A stretch of 64,000 nucleotides of DNA from Rhodopseudomonas telluris (GCF_042432815.1 NZ_JBHLWM010000008.1:868001-932000), one strand, 5' to 3'; numbered from the stretch's first letter, positions 45,080 to 53,866 are shown. Numbers and translations: made by a program. Notes: generated by a model from the letters alone, not told the origin.

Positions 45080-45192
45080 ATCCGACGCGCCTTGTAGCCT
45101 ACCGGTGCGGCGGCGCCGCATGAATTTCGCCGCCGGCTGTGAAATCCGGTTGACAGTCGGTCGGTCCCGGATCGGATGCCCACCGGGCGACA

Positions 45193-45750
45193 TCACTGCA
45201 GCGTCTGCAGCTCCTCGCGGGTCTCTTCGAGCAGCGGCAGCTGCTGCTTGGCGAAGCGGCGGATATCGTCATTGTCGGGATGCAGCAGATATCGTCGCAG
45301 CAGCCCGATGGCGTCGTCGATGTCCTCGCGCTGCTTGGCCAGATAGTCGCTCAGGAAGGCCTGCCCGACGGCCCCCTGCAGCCCCGCCAGCTCGTTGCGA
45401 CGGACTAGGCTGGGGTCGGTGGCGAAATCGATGTTGAGAAGCCCGAAGGTGTTGAGCCGCACGATGGCCGCCTCGCGCTGCTGGGCCCGCGCCGCCTGCT
45501 CGGCCGCGAACTGCCGCACCCGGTCGGTACCGCGGGTCTCGGCGAGCGCCGCCGCGCGAAGCTGGACCATGTCGAACTCGTGCAGCAGGCGCAGCACGTC
45601 GTGCGCATTCGGCGGCCAGTCGAACAGCCGCTTGACGCCGAGGTCTTCCAGTAGCGAGCGCTTGCGCGGGGTCTCCGAGCCGGCGATGGCGCCGGCAAAA
45701 ACGACGATCGCCGGGAGGATTGCAACCAGCCCGGCGACCAATCGGATCAT
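45193..45750 (-). CDS. DUF4142-like helical protein with N-terminal signal/anchor
   Basis: N-terminal hydrophobic segment (MIRLVAGLVAILPAIVVFAG) indicates export or membrane anchoring. The rest is helical, with patterns like the ferritin-like DUF4142 family: VRQFAAEQAARAQQREAAI and GQAFLSDYLAKQREDIDDAI, then RFAKQQLPLLEETREEL. 185 aa. The function of DUF4142 proteins is not established. It forms a minus-strand series with two smaller proteins upstream (45763 and 45994). Confidence 0.7.
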   Translation of the reverse strand: MIRLVAGLVAILPAIVVFAGAIAGSETPRKRSLLEDLGVKRLFDWPPNAHDVLRLLHEFDMVQLRAAALAETRGTDRVRQFAAEQAARAQQREAAIVRLNTFGLLNIDFATDPSLVRRNELAGLQGAVGQAFLSDYLAKQREDIDDAIGLLRRYLLHPDNDDIRRFAKQQLPLLEETREELQTLQ

Positions 45751-45762
45751 TGTGAACCTGCC

Positions 45763-45978
45763 TCAGAGGCCGGTGTAGCCCGCCTTCACCGGATCGTTGC
45801 TGCCGTCGAGCTCGCGCAGATAGACAAGCCCGCAAACCGTCAGGCGATTATCGTCGGTCTCGCCGGCTTCGAACAGCGTGCGGATATAGTTTTCCACCTT
45901 GACCTTCGCCTGGTCGGCAGCTTCCTGGCTGGTCAGCAGACCGTAGGTCTGGATCACGCGGTCGATGGCTCGTTGCAT
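45763..45978 (-). CDS. Hypothetical small protein (71 aa)
   Basis: MQRAIDRVIQTYGLLTSQEA followed by a helical region (ADQAKVKVENYIRTLFEAG) and a Gly-ending C-terminus. A GAGAGG box lies 6 nt before ATG 45978. No family recognised. It starts 15 nt after the next upstream small gene (45994) and ends 12 nt before the DUF4142-like gene, so the three are probably one operon. Confidence 0.65.
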   Translation of the reverse strand: MQRAIDRVIQTYGLLTSQEAADQAKVKVENYIRTLFEAGETDDNRLTVCGLVYLRELDGSNDPVKAGYTGL

Positions 45979-45993
45979 GAAATGCCTCTCTTC

Positions 45994-46194
45994 TCAGGCC
46001 GCGATCTTGGCGGCCTCGAAAATGGAAATCGCCTTGTTGGCGAGCTTGATCGGATGTCGTTCGCCGCGATGAAACATCTGGACGATGAGCTGCAGCAAAG
46101 CATCGTGAGTCGCCGAGGTGTCGGCGATGACCCCGCTGCCACGAAGGTAGTTCGCGGCGATGTCGTAAGCTCGGCCGATTACGTCGACATTCAT
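45994..46194 (-). CDS. Hypothetical small protein (66 aa)
   Basis: MNVDVIGRAYDIAANYLRGS followed by a helical segment (ATHDALLQLIVQMFHRGERH) and a C-terminal KAISIFEAAKIAA. No membrane segment and no known family. The ATG at 46194 has a weak ribosome binding site; the frame is open upstream to 46302. A GGAAC-type promoter lies about 60 nt upstream. First gene of a compact three-gene minus-strand set. Confidence 0.6.
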   Translation of the reverse strand: MNVDVIGRAYDIAANYLRGSGVIADTSATHDALLQLIVQMFHRGERHPIKLANKAISIFEAAKIAA

Positions 46195-46232
46195 GGTGTA
46201 CCCGTCCAGACTTTGCAGCTTCTCCGAGGATA

Positions 46233-46259
46233 ATAAGTTGCAGCGCGGCGAAAAGTTCC
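46233..46259 (-). promoter_or_regulatory. EcfG-type promoter candidate for the small-protein operon
   Basis: On the minus strand GGAAC (46259-46255) is followed after 17 nt by CTTATT. The EcfG consensus -10 is CGTT, so it deviates at the second base. The spacing and the location, about 40 nt before ATG 46194, support it as a stress promoter. Confidence 0.4.
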
Positions 46260-46322
46260 GCGCGGCTCGAAAAATCGGCAGATCTCGAAGAGCCACGTGC
46301 AAAGCGGCCAGGCAGCAACAAA

Positions 46323-46348
46323 AACGGCTCCCCTTGCGAGGAGCCGTT
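46323..46348 (-). terminator. Rho-independent terminator of the ldtR-like gene
   Basis: AACGGCTCC and GGAGCCGTT form a perfect 9-bp stem with an 8-nt loop, followed on the minus strand by TTTGTTG. It lies about 115 nt past the MarR-type gene's stop. Confidence 0.75.
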
Positions 46349-46464
46349 GACGACAGATTGGCTGTAGACTGACCTGGAGGGCCTACGGGGAGCGCGCGTG
46401 CCTGTCTTCCTCGGACAGTCCGGCTTGTCGCCGGTTCGACGTCGGCGCGCTCCCGGATCGGAAA

Positions 46465-46983
46465 TCAGAGGCGATACAGGATCTGGTCGGTCCAGAACCG
46501 CTCGAGACGGTGCAGCGACTTGTTCAGGGTGGCGAACTCCTCGCTGGAGATGCCGCCGACCTGCTCCACCGTCTTGACGTGCTTCTGATACAGCGCGTCG
46601 ACGATGTGGCGAACTTCCTGGCCCTGCGCGGTCAGACGAATCCGGACCGAGCGGCGATCGACGCGCGAACGCTGATGATCGAGGAAGCCGAGCTCGACGA
46701 GCTTCTTCAGATTGTACGACACGTTGGAGCCGAGATAGTAACCGCGCGTGCGCAGTTCGCCGGCCGTCAGCTCCTTGTCGCCGATGTTGTACAGCAGCAG
46801 CGCCTGCACCGAGTTGATATCAGCGCGGCCGCGACGATCGAATTCGTCCTTAATGACGTCGAGCAGCCGGCGGTGCAGCCGCTCCACCAGAGTCAGGGCC
46901 TCGAGATAGAGCGGCTGGACCGGCGCTTGACCTGCAACTGCGGGCGCGGCGGTTTCGGCTGCCGTGGCGACGGCTTTAATCAT
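46465..46983 (-). CDS. ldtR: LdtR-like MarR family transcriptional regulator
   Basis: Winged-helix repressor or activator (172 aa) of the MarR superfamily. The DNA-binding helices are DINSVQALLLYNIGDKELTA then RTRGYYLGSNVSYNLKKLVE, followed by a wing with SRVDRRSVRIRLT. These match the LdtR group of Rhizobiales and Liberibacter, where LdtR controls an L,D-transpeptidase. The LdtR name is by resemblance. GGGGAAG lies 5 nt before ATG 46983. An L,D-transpeptidase is also in this window (394) but about 45 kb away. A terminator follows the gene. Confidence 0.8.
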   Translation of the reverse strand: MIKAVATAAETAAPAVAGQAPVQPLYLEALTLVERLHRRLLDVIKDEFDRRGRADINSVQALLLYNIGDKELTAGELRTRGYYLGSNVSYNLKKLVELGFLDHQRSRVDRRSVRIRLTAQGQEVRHIVDALYQKHVKTVEQVGGISSEEFATLNKSLHRLERFWTDQILYRL

Positions 46984-47077
46984 GACACTTCCCCTGTCGT
47001 CTTTTTTGATCGACTTATTCGACGAAACTTGTGTCTCGTCTGATAGGTCCACCTTAAGGGGGTGCTTTGAACATCAG

Positions 47078-47112
47078 CTTAAATAAGACGATAAAGAGAT
47101 CATGAATTTAAG
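47078..47112. promoter_or_regulatory. CTTAAAT / ATTTAAG dyad upstream of ldtR-like gene
   Basis: CTTAAAT (47078-47084) and ATTTAAG (47106-47112) are perfect inverted repeats 21 nt apart, inside the AT-rich region about 95-130 nt before ATG 46983. A candidate autoregulatory site. Confidence 0.35.
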
Positions 47113-47224
47113 ACAGTGAATCGTGGATTAAGCCCGCAGATCGGGCACTTCTCGCAACGTTTCATTGACGGATGAGGGCCGATTCCGTGCCCTCATCGCC
47201 CCGCTTGTCGCATTTGAGAACAGC

Positions 47225-47256
47225 TCCGTTACAATTCGAAAGATTCCCGTAACGGA
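47225..47256. repeat. TCCGTTAC / GTAACGGA dyad
   Basis: TCCGTTAC and GTAACGGA are perfect 8-bp inverted repeats with a 16-nt spacer, about 60-90 nt beyond the acyl-CoA ligase stop. No T-run follows on either strand, so it is not a clear terminator. Confidence 0.4.
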
Positions 47257-47313
47257 CGTGACCGAACCCTTTAAGGTGACCGGAACCTTACCTGCGACAA
47301 TTCTCCGAAAATC

Positions 47314-48879
47314 TTACGCGACGCCGCGCGTGCGACCTTCCCAATACGGCGCGCGCAACACCTTGCGGTCGATCTTGCCGAGGCCGGTCACCGGAATGGC
47401 GTCGACGAAGTCGATCGATTTCGGCGACCACGGCGCGCCGCGCTTGTCTTTCACATGCGCCTGCAGTTCGGCCGCGTCGTTGTTGGCGCCCGGCTTGAGC
47501 ACCACGAAGGCCTTCACCGCCTCGCCCCATTTCTCGTCGGGCACGCCGATCACGGCGGCGGACGCGACGGCGTGATGCGCCATCAGCGCGTCTTCCACTT
47601 CGCGCGGATAGATGTTGAAGCCGCCGGAGATGATCATGTCCTTGGTGCGGTCGACGATGTACAAGTAACCGTCCGCATCTTTCACGGCGACGTCACCGGT
47701 GTGCAGCCAGCCGCCGCGAAACGCTTCGGCGGTCGCTTCGGGCCGCTTCCAGTAGCCGTCCATCACCAGCGTGCCGCGCACGCAGATCTCGCCGGGCTCG
47801 CCGATGCCGACCTCGCGCAGCTCGCTGTCGAGCAGCTTGACGTCGACCAGCGGATTGGGCCGACCGCAACTGCCGAGGCGGCCGGGCTTGCTGTCGTCGT
47901 GATCGATCTTGCGCATCGTGGTGATGCATTGCGGCGCTTCGGTCTGACCGTAGAGCTGCACGAAGATCTTGCCGAAGATCGCCATGCCCTCGCGCAGCCG
48001 GTCCGGCGACATCGGCGCGGCGCCGTACACGATCATGTCGAGCGACGACAGGTCGTGGCGTGCCCTCACCTCCTTGGCGTCGATCAGCGCGTAGATCAGC
48101 GTCGGCACCAGGAACACCGCGGTGATCCTGTCTTCGGCGACGACGCGGCAATACGACTCGATCTCGAAGCCGGGCACCAGCCGGGTAAAGCCACCGCGCA
48201 TCATCACCGGATAGACGGTGACGCCGGCGGCGTGGCTGATCGGTGTCGCGGCGAGATAGCGGATCTCGGCGGGCCAATCCCAATCCGCATAGAGCAGCGC
48301 CGCCATCGTGGTCAGCGCGCGATGCGGGATCATCACGCCCTTGGAGCGGCCGGTGGTGCCGCCGGTGTAAGCCAGCCACGCGATGTCGGAGGTCACGCTC
48401 TCGTCGACGAGCGGCGCGGGCTCGACGCTGGCAAAGCCGTCCAGCAGGTCACGTGCGCCCTCGACCGCGCCGAACGACAACAGATGCTTGAGGGCGGGCA
48501 CGCGGGCGCGGATCGCGAGGCCGCGCGCGGCGAACTTGCCGCTCTCGACGATCAGCGCGTCGATCTCGGCGTCCTCGATGATGAAGGCGTGGTCGTCCTC
48601 GGCCGCCATCGGATGCAGCGGCGTGTAGCGCAGGCCCATCACGGTCGAGGCCGAGATCGCCGCCCACGACTCGGCGCGGTTCGACGACAGGATCGACAGC
48701 GCGCTGCCTTTGGTCAGCCCGACGCTCCGAAACAGCGCGATGAAACGGCCGACCGCCTGGCCGAATTCGCGATAGGTCCAGCGCGTGGTGTCGTCGGCGA
48801 TCGCCGGCCGGTCGCCGTAGCGCGCGATGGCGTTGACGATCAGGCTGCCGCCCGTTCCGCCGGAATGAAGCTGGTCCAT
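47314..48879 (-). CDS. Acyl-CoA synthetase (AMP-forming; fatty- or aryl-acid CoA ligase)
   Basis: ANL-superfamily enzyme, 521 aa, making an acyl-CoA from a carboxylic acid with ATP. Motifs: AYTGGTTGRSKGVMI (P-loop, A3), YGQTEAPQC (A5), HTGDVAVKDADGYLYIVDR (A7/A8), and the C-terminal GLGKIDRKVLR with the catalytic Lys (A10). The C-terminal part of the window strand begins near 47314. Substrate unknown; R. palustris has many such aromatic- and fatty-acid ligases. Transcribed toward the ldtR-like gene. Confidence 0.92.
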   Translation of the reverse strand: MDQLHSGGTGGSLIVNAIARYGDRPAIADDTTRWTYREFGQAVGRFIALFRSVGLTKGSALSILSSNRAESWAAISASTVMGLRYTPLHPMAAEDDHAFIIEDAEIDALIVESGKFAARGLAIRARVPALKHLLSFGAVEGARDLLDGFASVEPAPLVDESVTSDIAWLAYTGGTTGRSKGVMIPHRALTTMAALLYADWDWPAEIRYLAATPISHAAGVTVYPVMMRGGFTRLVPGFEIESYCRVVAEDRITAVFLVPTLIYALIDAKEVRARHDLSSLDMIVYGAAPMSPDRLREGMAIFGKIFVQLYGQTEAPQCITTMRKIDHDDSKPGRLGSCGRPNPLVDVKLLDSELREVGIGEPGEICVRGTLVMDGYWKRPEATAEAFRGGWLHTGDVAVKDADGYLYIVDRTKDMIISGGFNIYPREVEDALMAHHAVASAAVIGVPDEKWGEAVKAFVVLKPGANNDAAELQAHVKDKRGAPWSPKSIDFVDAIPVTGLGKIDRKVLRAPYWEGRTRGVA

Positions 48880-48958
48880 GGTGCCCTCCCCTTGAGTGTT
48901 GTTCTTGGTTGATTGCGAGTGGCCGCGCGGCCTTCGGCGCGTCGCGGAGGAGATCAGG

Positions 48959-49429
48959 CTATGGCGGCCGTTCGCGCGCCGCCATCCAGGCGAGCGCCAG
49001 ATAGGCCGCGAGCAGCAGCGCCTCGATCGAGACGATCAGCAGGCTGCCGCCATAGATCGCCGGAAACATCAGCTCGATCACCGCCATCGACACGACGGTG
49101 GTGAGCCAGACGACGGCGCCCCACGGCGTCGCCAGCCACAGACCGATCGCCGCGACCAGTTCGATCACGGCGAAATAGACGGTCGCGGTCTGCCACGCCA
49201 TCGACTGAACTTCGAAAGCGTCGTCCTCGCCGCCGATGAAGCCGGTGATCTGCGCCCAGTGATAAAGTCCCTTGCAGATCGAGATCACCGCCATCACGCG
49301 CAGGAACAGCACCAGACGCTGGGTCCAGTCGTTCTCGTGCTGCTCGTCGCGCTCGGGCGCGATCGCGGCGACTCCGACCGCGGGATCTCGCGGCGGCTGT
49401 TCGCGCGACGTGGGTTGGATCTCGGTCAT
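48959..49429 (-). CDS. DUF6163-like membrane protein (156 aa)
   Basis: Four predicted membrane helices, for example RLVLFLRVMAVISICKGLYHW, TATVYFAVIELVAAIGLWLA, GAVVWLTTVVSMAVIELMF and LLIVSIEALLLAAYLALAWM, after a polar N-terminal region (TREQPPRDP, ending DWTQRL). The W-A-Q motif and conserved Gly/Asp match DUF6163. Function unknown. It follows the acyl-CoA ligase on the same strand and is divergent from hemB. Confidence 0.8.
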   Translation of the reverse strand: MTEIQPTSREQPPRDPAVGVAAIAPERDEQHENDWTQRLVLFLRVMAVISICKGLYHWAQITGFIGGEDDAFEVQSMAWQTATVYFAVIELVAAIGLWLATPWGAVVWLTTVVSMAVIELMFPAIYGGSLLIVSIEALLLAAYLALAWMAARERPP

Positions 49430-49619
49430 GCGGCTCCTGGCCCGGGGTGGTCGATGCAGCGTGCGGCGGGAGTCTTGGCCCGCCGGGACGGCAAAATCAA
49501 TCGCCTGTGATCGCGCTTGCTGCGCTGCGATTGCGCCAAATCAACAGCGCAGTGACGCGGCAATGTCAAAATGCTAGCTTGATGCTCCAAACCGGACGCC
49601 TGCAGGGAGAGTTGGCACA

Positions 49620-50672
49620 ATGGCGATTAAATTCGGCCGTCCTATCGAAGTTCGCGAACCCGCCCTCCGGCCGTCCGCCCCGTCGCTCGACCTCACCGTG
49701 CGCCCGCGGCGCAATCGCAAGACCGAGTGGGCCCGCCGCCTGGTCCGCGAAAACGTGCTGACCACCGACGATCTGATCTGGCCGATGTTCGTGATCGACG
49801 GCGACAACAAGCGCGCGCCGATCAACTCGATGCCGGGCGTCGAACGCCTGAGCATCGACCAGGTGGTGCGCGCCGCCGAACGCGCCGCCAAGCTGGACAT
49901 TCCCTGCATCGCGCTGTTTCCCTACACCGAGCCGTCGCTGCGCGACGAAGAAGGCACGGAAGCGACCAACGCCGACAATCTGGTGTGCCGCACCGTTCGC
50001 GCCATCAAGAAGGAGTTCCCCGAACTCGGCGTGCTGTGCGACGTCGCGCTCGATCCCTTCACCAGCCACGGCCATGACGGCCTGATCCAGGACGGCCGCA
50101 TCCTCAACGACGAAACCGTCGCGGTGTTGGTCAAACAGTCGCTGGTGCAGGCCGAGGCCGGCTGCGACGTGATCGCGCCCTCGGACATGATGGACGGCCG
50201 CATCGGCGCGATCCGCGAGGCGCTCGACGCGGCGGGCTTCCTCGACGTGCAGATCATGGCCTATGCGGCGAAGTACGCATCGGCTTTCTACGGCCCGTTC
50301 CGCGACGCGATCGGCTCGGCCAAGGCGCTGACCGGCGACAAGCGCACCTATCAGATGGACCCGGCCAACACCGATGAGGCGATTCGCGAGGTCGAGCTCG
50401 ATCTCGCCGAGGGCGCCGACATGGTGATGGTGAAGCCCGGCATGCCGTATCTCGACATCGTCCGCCGCGTGAAGGAAACCTTCGCGGTGCCGACCTTCGC
50501 CTATCAGGTGTCGGGCGAGTACGCGATGATCGCTGCCGCCGCCAACAATGGCTGGCTCGACGGCGACCGCGCGATGCTGGAAAGCCTGCTCGCCTTCAAG
50601 CGCGCCGGCGCCGACGGCGTCCTCACCTACTTCGCGCCGCAGGCGGCCGAAAAGCTGAAGAAGCTGACCTGA
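49620..50672 (+). CDS. hemB: Delta-aminolevulinic acid dehydratase (porphobilinogen synthase), Mg type
   Basis: Condenses two ALA to porphobilinogen for heme and bacteriochlorophyll. Both Schiff-base lysines are seen, in MAYAAKYASAFYGPFRDA and MVMVKPGMPYLDIV. The metal region is DVALDPFTSHGHDG, the aspartate-rich form of Mg-dependent HemB of Bradyrhizobium rather than the Cys-rich zinc form. 350 aa. GGGAGAG lies 8 nt upstream of ATG 49620. No ICE box was recognised in the 190-bp leader. Confidence 0.96.
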   Translation: MAIKFGRPIEVREPALRPSAPSLDLTVRPRRNRKTEWARRLVRENVLTTDDLIWPMFVIDGDNKRAPINSMPGVERLSIDQVVRAAERAAKLDIPCIALFPYTEPSLRDEEGTEATNADNLVCRTVRAIKKEFPELGVLCDVALDPFTSHGHDGLIQDGRILNDETVAVLVKQSLVQAEAGCDVIAPSDMMDGRIGAIREALDAAGFLDVQIMAYAAKYASAFYGPFRDAIGSAKALTGDKRTYQMDPANTDEAIREVELDLAEGADMVMVKPGMPYLDIVRRVKETFAVPTFAYQVSGEYAMIAAAANNGWLDGDRAMLESLLAFKRAGADGVLTYFAPQAAEKLKKLT

Positions 50673-50754
50673 GCCGCCGCAGCGAGCCGGCGCGAAGCAC
50701 ACCAGCTTCGGGCTCCGACGCGTCGAACGCTTCACCTCCTCATCAATCTGCGTC

Positions 50755-50778
50755 ATGGCCGGGCTTCGTCCCGGCCAT
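50755..50778 (+). terminator. Terminator-like half-element downstream of hemB
   Basis: ATGGCCGGG and CCCGGCCAT form a perfect 9-bp stem with a 6-nt loop, followed by TTTCCGTTTT. It is also the CGTCATGGCCGGGCTT...CCGGCCAT type found in this group's intergenic repeats, so it may be a repeat element that acts as terminator. Confidence 0.55.
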
Positions 50779-50906
50779 TTCCGTTTTGGCGCCCTGGCCG
50801 CGCACCCCGCCAATTGCCGCTTTGTAATGTCGCGGCAGCCTTGCGGTGGGGCGGTGCCGTCGCCATGTCGAACCGCGTCGCCATTTTGCAAGCTGGGAGC
50901 GGGGTC

Positions 50907-51476
50907 ATGTCTGACTATGGTTCGAACGGACAGAGCGGGTCCGGCCCGAGCTCGGGCTGGCGCAGCAGCGACTCGCGCGGCGGCGGCTACGACCAGCCGG
51001 CGGCATTCGATCCCTGGCGCGCTCCGGAGCTGTTCCAGGGTGTGCTGACCAAGCGCGTCTTCGCGTTCCTGATCGACGTCGTGGTGCTGGCGATCCCGGT
51101 GATTCTCGCCTGCGTCTTCATCGCGGTGTTCGGCGTGGTCACGCTGGGCCTCGGCTGGACGCTGTTCTGGATCGTGTCGCCCGCCTCGGTGATCTGGGCG
51201 CTGGTCTATTACGGCGCCTCGCTCGGCGGACCGCATTCGGCGACGCTCGGCATGCGGGCGATGGGCATCGAGCTGGTGACCTGGACCGGCGAGCCGGGCT
51301 ACTTCGTGCTCGGCGCGGTGCACGCCTTCCTGTTCTGGCTGTCGGTCTCGGCGCTGTCGCCGCTGGTGCTGCTGGTCGGCCTGTTCAACGGCCGCCGCCG
51401 GCTGCTGCACGACATCGTGCTCGGAACCGTGATTATCAACAGCACGGCGCTGGCCGCCGAGCCGGCCCGCCCGTGA
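50907..51476 (+). CDS. RDD family membrane protein
   Basis: Integral membrane protein of 189 aa. A Gly/Ser-rich, disordered N-terminus (MSDYGSNGQSGSGPSSGWRS) is followed by the RDD motif-like start (FQGVLTKRVFAFLIDVVVLA), with two to four hydrophobic helices including VVLAIPVILACVFIAVFGVV and SALSPLVLLVGLFNG. A conserved Arg and Asp lie in the first helix, as named. Function unknown, possibly transport. ATG 50907 is supported by GGGAG about 9 nt upstream. It is followed by bpt. Confidence 0.85.
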   Translation: MSDYGSNGQSGSGPSSGWRSSDSRGGGYDQPAAFDPWRAPELFQGVLTKRVFAFLIDVVVLAIPVILACVFIAVFGVVTLGLGWTLFWIVSPASVIWALVYYGASLGGPHSATLGMRAMGIELVTWTGEPGYFVLGAVHAFLFWLSVSALSPLVLLVGLFNGRRRLLHDIVLGTVIINSTALAAEPARP

Positions 51477-51550
51477 CGGGTCGCCAAACTGATTGACCGG
51501 AGCCGGCCGGAGCGCGATGCTGGACCGCGTTGGACATTGAACGGACCGAC

Positions 51551-52324
51551 GTGACTCAGCACTCGCGCGACACCCCGCAGTTCTATCTGACGGCCCCCTC
51601 GCCGTGCCCGTATTTGCCGGGCCGGCACGAGCGCAAGGTGTTCACCCATCTGGTCGGCAACAAGGCCGGCGAGCTGAACGATCTGCTCACACATGGCGGC
51701 TTCCGCCGCAGCCAGTCGATCGCCTACCGCCCCGCCTGCGACCAGTGCCGGTCCTGCGTCTCGGTCCGGGTGATCGCCAATGAATTCCGGCCGTCGCGCA
51801 ATCAGCGCAAGATCCTCGCCCGCAACGCCGACATCATCGGCGAGCAGCGCAACCCGGTGCCGACCTCGGAACAGTACTCGGTGTTCCGCGCCTATCTCGA
51901 CCAACGCCATCGCAACGGCGGCATGGCCGACATGACCGTGCTGGACTACGCGATGATGGTCGAGGACAGTCACGTCGAGACCCGCATCATCGAGTATCGC
52001 AAGCGCACCGTCGACTCCGGCGTCACCGGCCGCGGCGGCGACCTGATGGCCGCGGCGCTGACCGACGTGCTGGGGGATGGGCTGTCGATGGTTTACTCGT
52101 TCTACGAGCCCGGCGAGCAGAGCCGTTCGCTCGGCACCTTCATGATCCTCGATCACATCGCCCGCGCCCGCCGCCTCGGCCTGCCCTACGTCTATCTCGG
52201 CTACTGGATCGAAGGCTCCAAGAAGATGGACTACAAGGGCCGCTATTTGCCGCAACAGCGCCTCGCCTCCAGCGGCTGGATCCGCATCGACGCATCCGGC
52301 GAATACCCCGAGCCGCAGGACTGA
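51551..52324 (+). CDS. bpt: Aspartate/glutamate leucyl-tRNA-protein transferase (Bpt)
   Basis: Transfers Leu from Leu-tRNA to N-terminal Asp or Glu of proteins in the bacterial N-end rule pathway. The start VTQHSRDTPQFYLTAPSPCP at GTG 51551 fits the family; the frame is open to a TTG at 51530. Conserved features: CPYLPGRHERKVFTHL, YRPACDQCRSCVSVRV (Cys motif), and the C-terminal FYEPGEQSRSLGTFMILDHI with LPYVYLGYWIEGSKKM. 257 aa. Confidence 0.94.
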   Translation: MTQHSRDTPQFYLTAPSPCPYLPGRHERKVFTHLVGNKAGELNDLLTHGGFRRSQSIAYRPACDQCRSCVSVRVIANEFRPSRNQRKILARNADIIGEQRNPVPTSEQYSVFRAYLDQRHRNGGMADMTVLDYAMMVEDSHVETRIIEYRKRTVDSGVTGRGGDLMAAALTDVLGDGLSMVYSFYEPGEQSRSLGTFMILDHIARARRLGLPYVYLGYWIEGSKKMDYKGRYLPQQRLASSGWIRIDASGEYPEPQD

Positions 52325-52346
52325 TATCACCTCTCAATTGTCTGGG

Positions 52347-52452
52347 CGTCATCCTGAGGCGCGAGCGCAGCGAGCCTCGAAGGATGGGTAGCAAGCACGC
52401 GTGGGCCATCCTTCGAGGCTCGCCCTGACGGGCGAGCACCTCAGGATGGCGC
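52347..52452. repeat. RPE-like palindromic intergenic element (type B)
   Basis: CGTCATCCTGAGG...CGAGCCTCGAAGGATG on the left mirrors CATCCTTCGAGGCTCG...CCTCAGGATG on the right. It sits between the ends of convergent bpt and mntH. Its words recur at 31548 and, degraded, at 37823. Confidence 0.85.
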
Positions 52453-52492
52453 GCCGTGCAGATGGCGCTGTATCAGCGGGTAGATTGCGCGA

Positions 52493-53866
52493 TCACCCGG
52501 TCGCGAAGTCGAACACCAGCTTCATGTTCAGCGCGATGATGATGAATGCGATCACCGCGGCCGATGCCGAGAGCCAGCGCGGGGCAACGAACACGCCCAT
52601 CTTGGCGCGGCTGGCGGTGAACATCACCAGCGGCACCACCGCGAAGGGAAGCTGCAAACTCAGCACGACCTGACTGAGGATCAGCAACTGCCCGGTCGCC
52701 TTCTCGCCGGCCCACATCGTGACGCCGACCGCCGGCACGATCGCAATCATCCGGGTGATCATCCGGCGCAGCCACGGCGCCATCTTGAACTGGATGAAGC
52801 CCTCCATCACGATCTGCCCCGCAAGCGTCGCGGTGATCGTGGAGTTGAGGCCGCAGCACAAGAGCGCGATGCCGAACAGCGTCGGCGCCAGCGTCGAGCC
52901 GAGCAGCGGCGCCAGGAACGCGTGGGCCTGATCGAGTTCGGCGACGTCGGTCTTGCCGGCGTGGTGGAAGGTCGCCGCCGCGAGGATGAGGATCGAGGCG
53001 TTGATGGTCAGCGCCAGGCACAGCGCCAGCGTCGAGTCGACGGTGGCGAGCTTGATCGCCTCGCGCTTGGACGGGATGTCGTCGCGATAGCCGCGGGTCT
53101 GCACCAGGCCGGAATGCAGGTACAGATTATGCGGCATTACCGTGGCGCCGATGATGCCGAGCGCCAGATACAGCATCTCGCTGTTCTTGAAGATCTCGGT
53201 GGTCGGCGCAAAGCCGCGGATGACCCCGCCCCAGTCCGGATCCGCCATCGCGATCTGGATGGCGAAACAGGCGGCGATGACGCCGAGCAGCGCCACCACG
53301 AAGGCCTCGATCCAGCGGAAGCCGAACGCCTGCAGCGCCAGGACGAGGAAGACATCAGCCGCGGTGATCAGCACGCCGAGCTCAAGCGGAATGCCGAACA
53401 GCAGATTGAGGCCGATCGCGGTGCCGATCACTTCGGCGAGGTCGGTCGCCGTGATGGCGATTTCCGCGGACAGCCACAGCGGCCACGACACCCAGCGCGG
53501 AAACGCGTCGCGGCAGGCCTGCGCCAGATCGCGCCCGGCCCCGACGCCGAGCCGCGTGCACAGCGACTGCAGGATGATCGCCATGATGTTGGAGATCAGC
53601 GCGATGCTGAGCAGCGTGTAGCCGAACTTCGAACCACCCGCGAGCGAGGTCGCCCAGTTGCCGGGATCCATGTAGCCGACGGCGACCAGATAGCCCGGCC
53701 CGAGGAAAGCGATCAGCTTGCGGCCGAACGATCCGCTCGCCCGCGCCGGCACGGAGCCGAACATCCCCACAAGCGACGGCTCGCCGCGCGCAGAGCGCCA
53801 GCCCGCCGGTCCAGCCTCGGGCTGGAGCGGCAGATCCGGGCGAGGTCCAGGCGTACGTGCGTCCAT
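52493..53866 (-). CDS. mntH: Nramp-family divalent metal (Mn2+/Fe2+) transporter MntH
   Basis: Proton-coupled divalent metal importer of the inner membrane, 457 aa, about 11 helices. The metal-site motif in helix 1 is DPGNWATS (after GYMDPGN), and helix 6 has MPHNLYLHSGLV, both hallmarks of Nramp. A 20-30 residue hydrophilic N-terminal leader (to about residue 48) precedes the family start SFGRKLIAFLGPGYL. ATG 53866. A TTGCAA-N5-TTGCAA dyad lies 30 nt upstream of the start, suggesting Mur/Fur-type manganese regulation. Confidence 0.95.
   Translation of the reverse strand: MDARTPGPRPDLPLQPEAGPAGWRSARGEPSLVGMFGSVPARASGSFGRKLIAFLGPGYLVAVGYMDPGNWATSLAGGSKFGYTLLSIALISNIMAIILQSLCTRLGVGAGRDLAQACRDAFPRWVSWPLWLSAEIAITATDLAEVIGTAIGLNLLFGIPLELGVLITAADVFLVLALQAFGFRWIEAFVVALLGVIAACFAIQIAMADPDWGGVIRGFAPTTEIFKNSEMLYLALGIIGATVMPHNLYLHSGLVQTRGYRDDIPSKREAIKLATVDSTLALCLALTINASILILAAATFHHAGKTDVAELDQAHAFLAPLLGSTLAPTLFGIALLCCGLNSTITATLAGQIVMEGFIQFKMAPWLRRMITRMIAIVPAVGVTMWAGEKATGQLLILSQVVLSLQLPFAVVPLVMFTASRAKMGVFVAPRWLSASAAVIAFIIIALNMKLVFDFATG

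Larger units (their letters stand above)
46984..47313. other. 330-bp AT-rich region upstream of the ldtR-like gene
   Basis: Divergent stretch between the MarR-type gene and the convergent-side end of the acyl-CoA ligase gene. It is less GC-rich than neighbours. It has a CTTAAAT / ATTTAAG dyad (47078-47112) and a TCCGTTAC / GTAACGGA dyad (47225-47256). No gene was found. Confidence 0.55.

Noticed and set aside
47225..47256. Terminator of the acyl-CoA ligase gene
   Set aside because: The TCCGTTAC/GTAACGGA dyad has a 16-nt spacer and no T-run, so I listed it only as a dyad.
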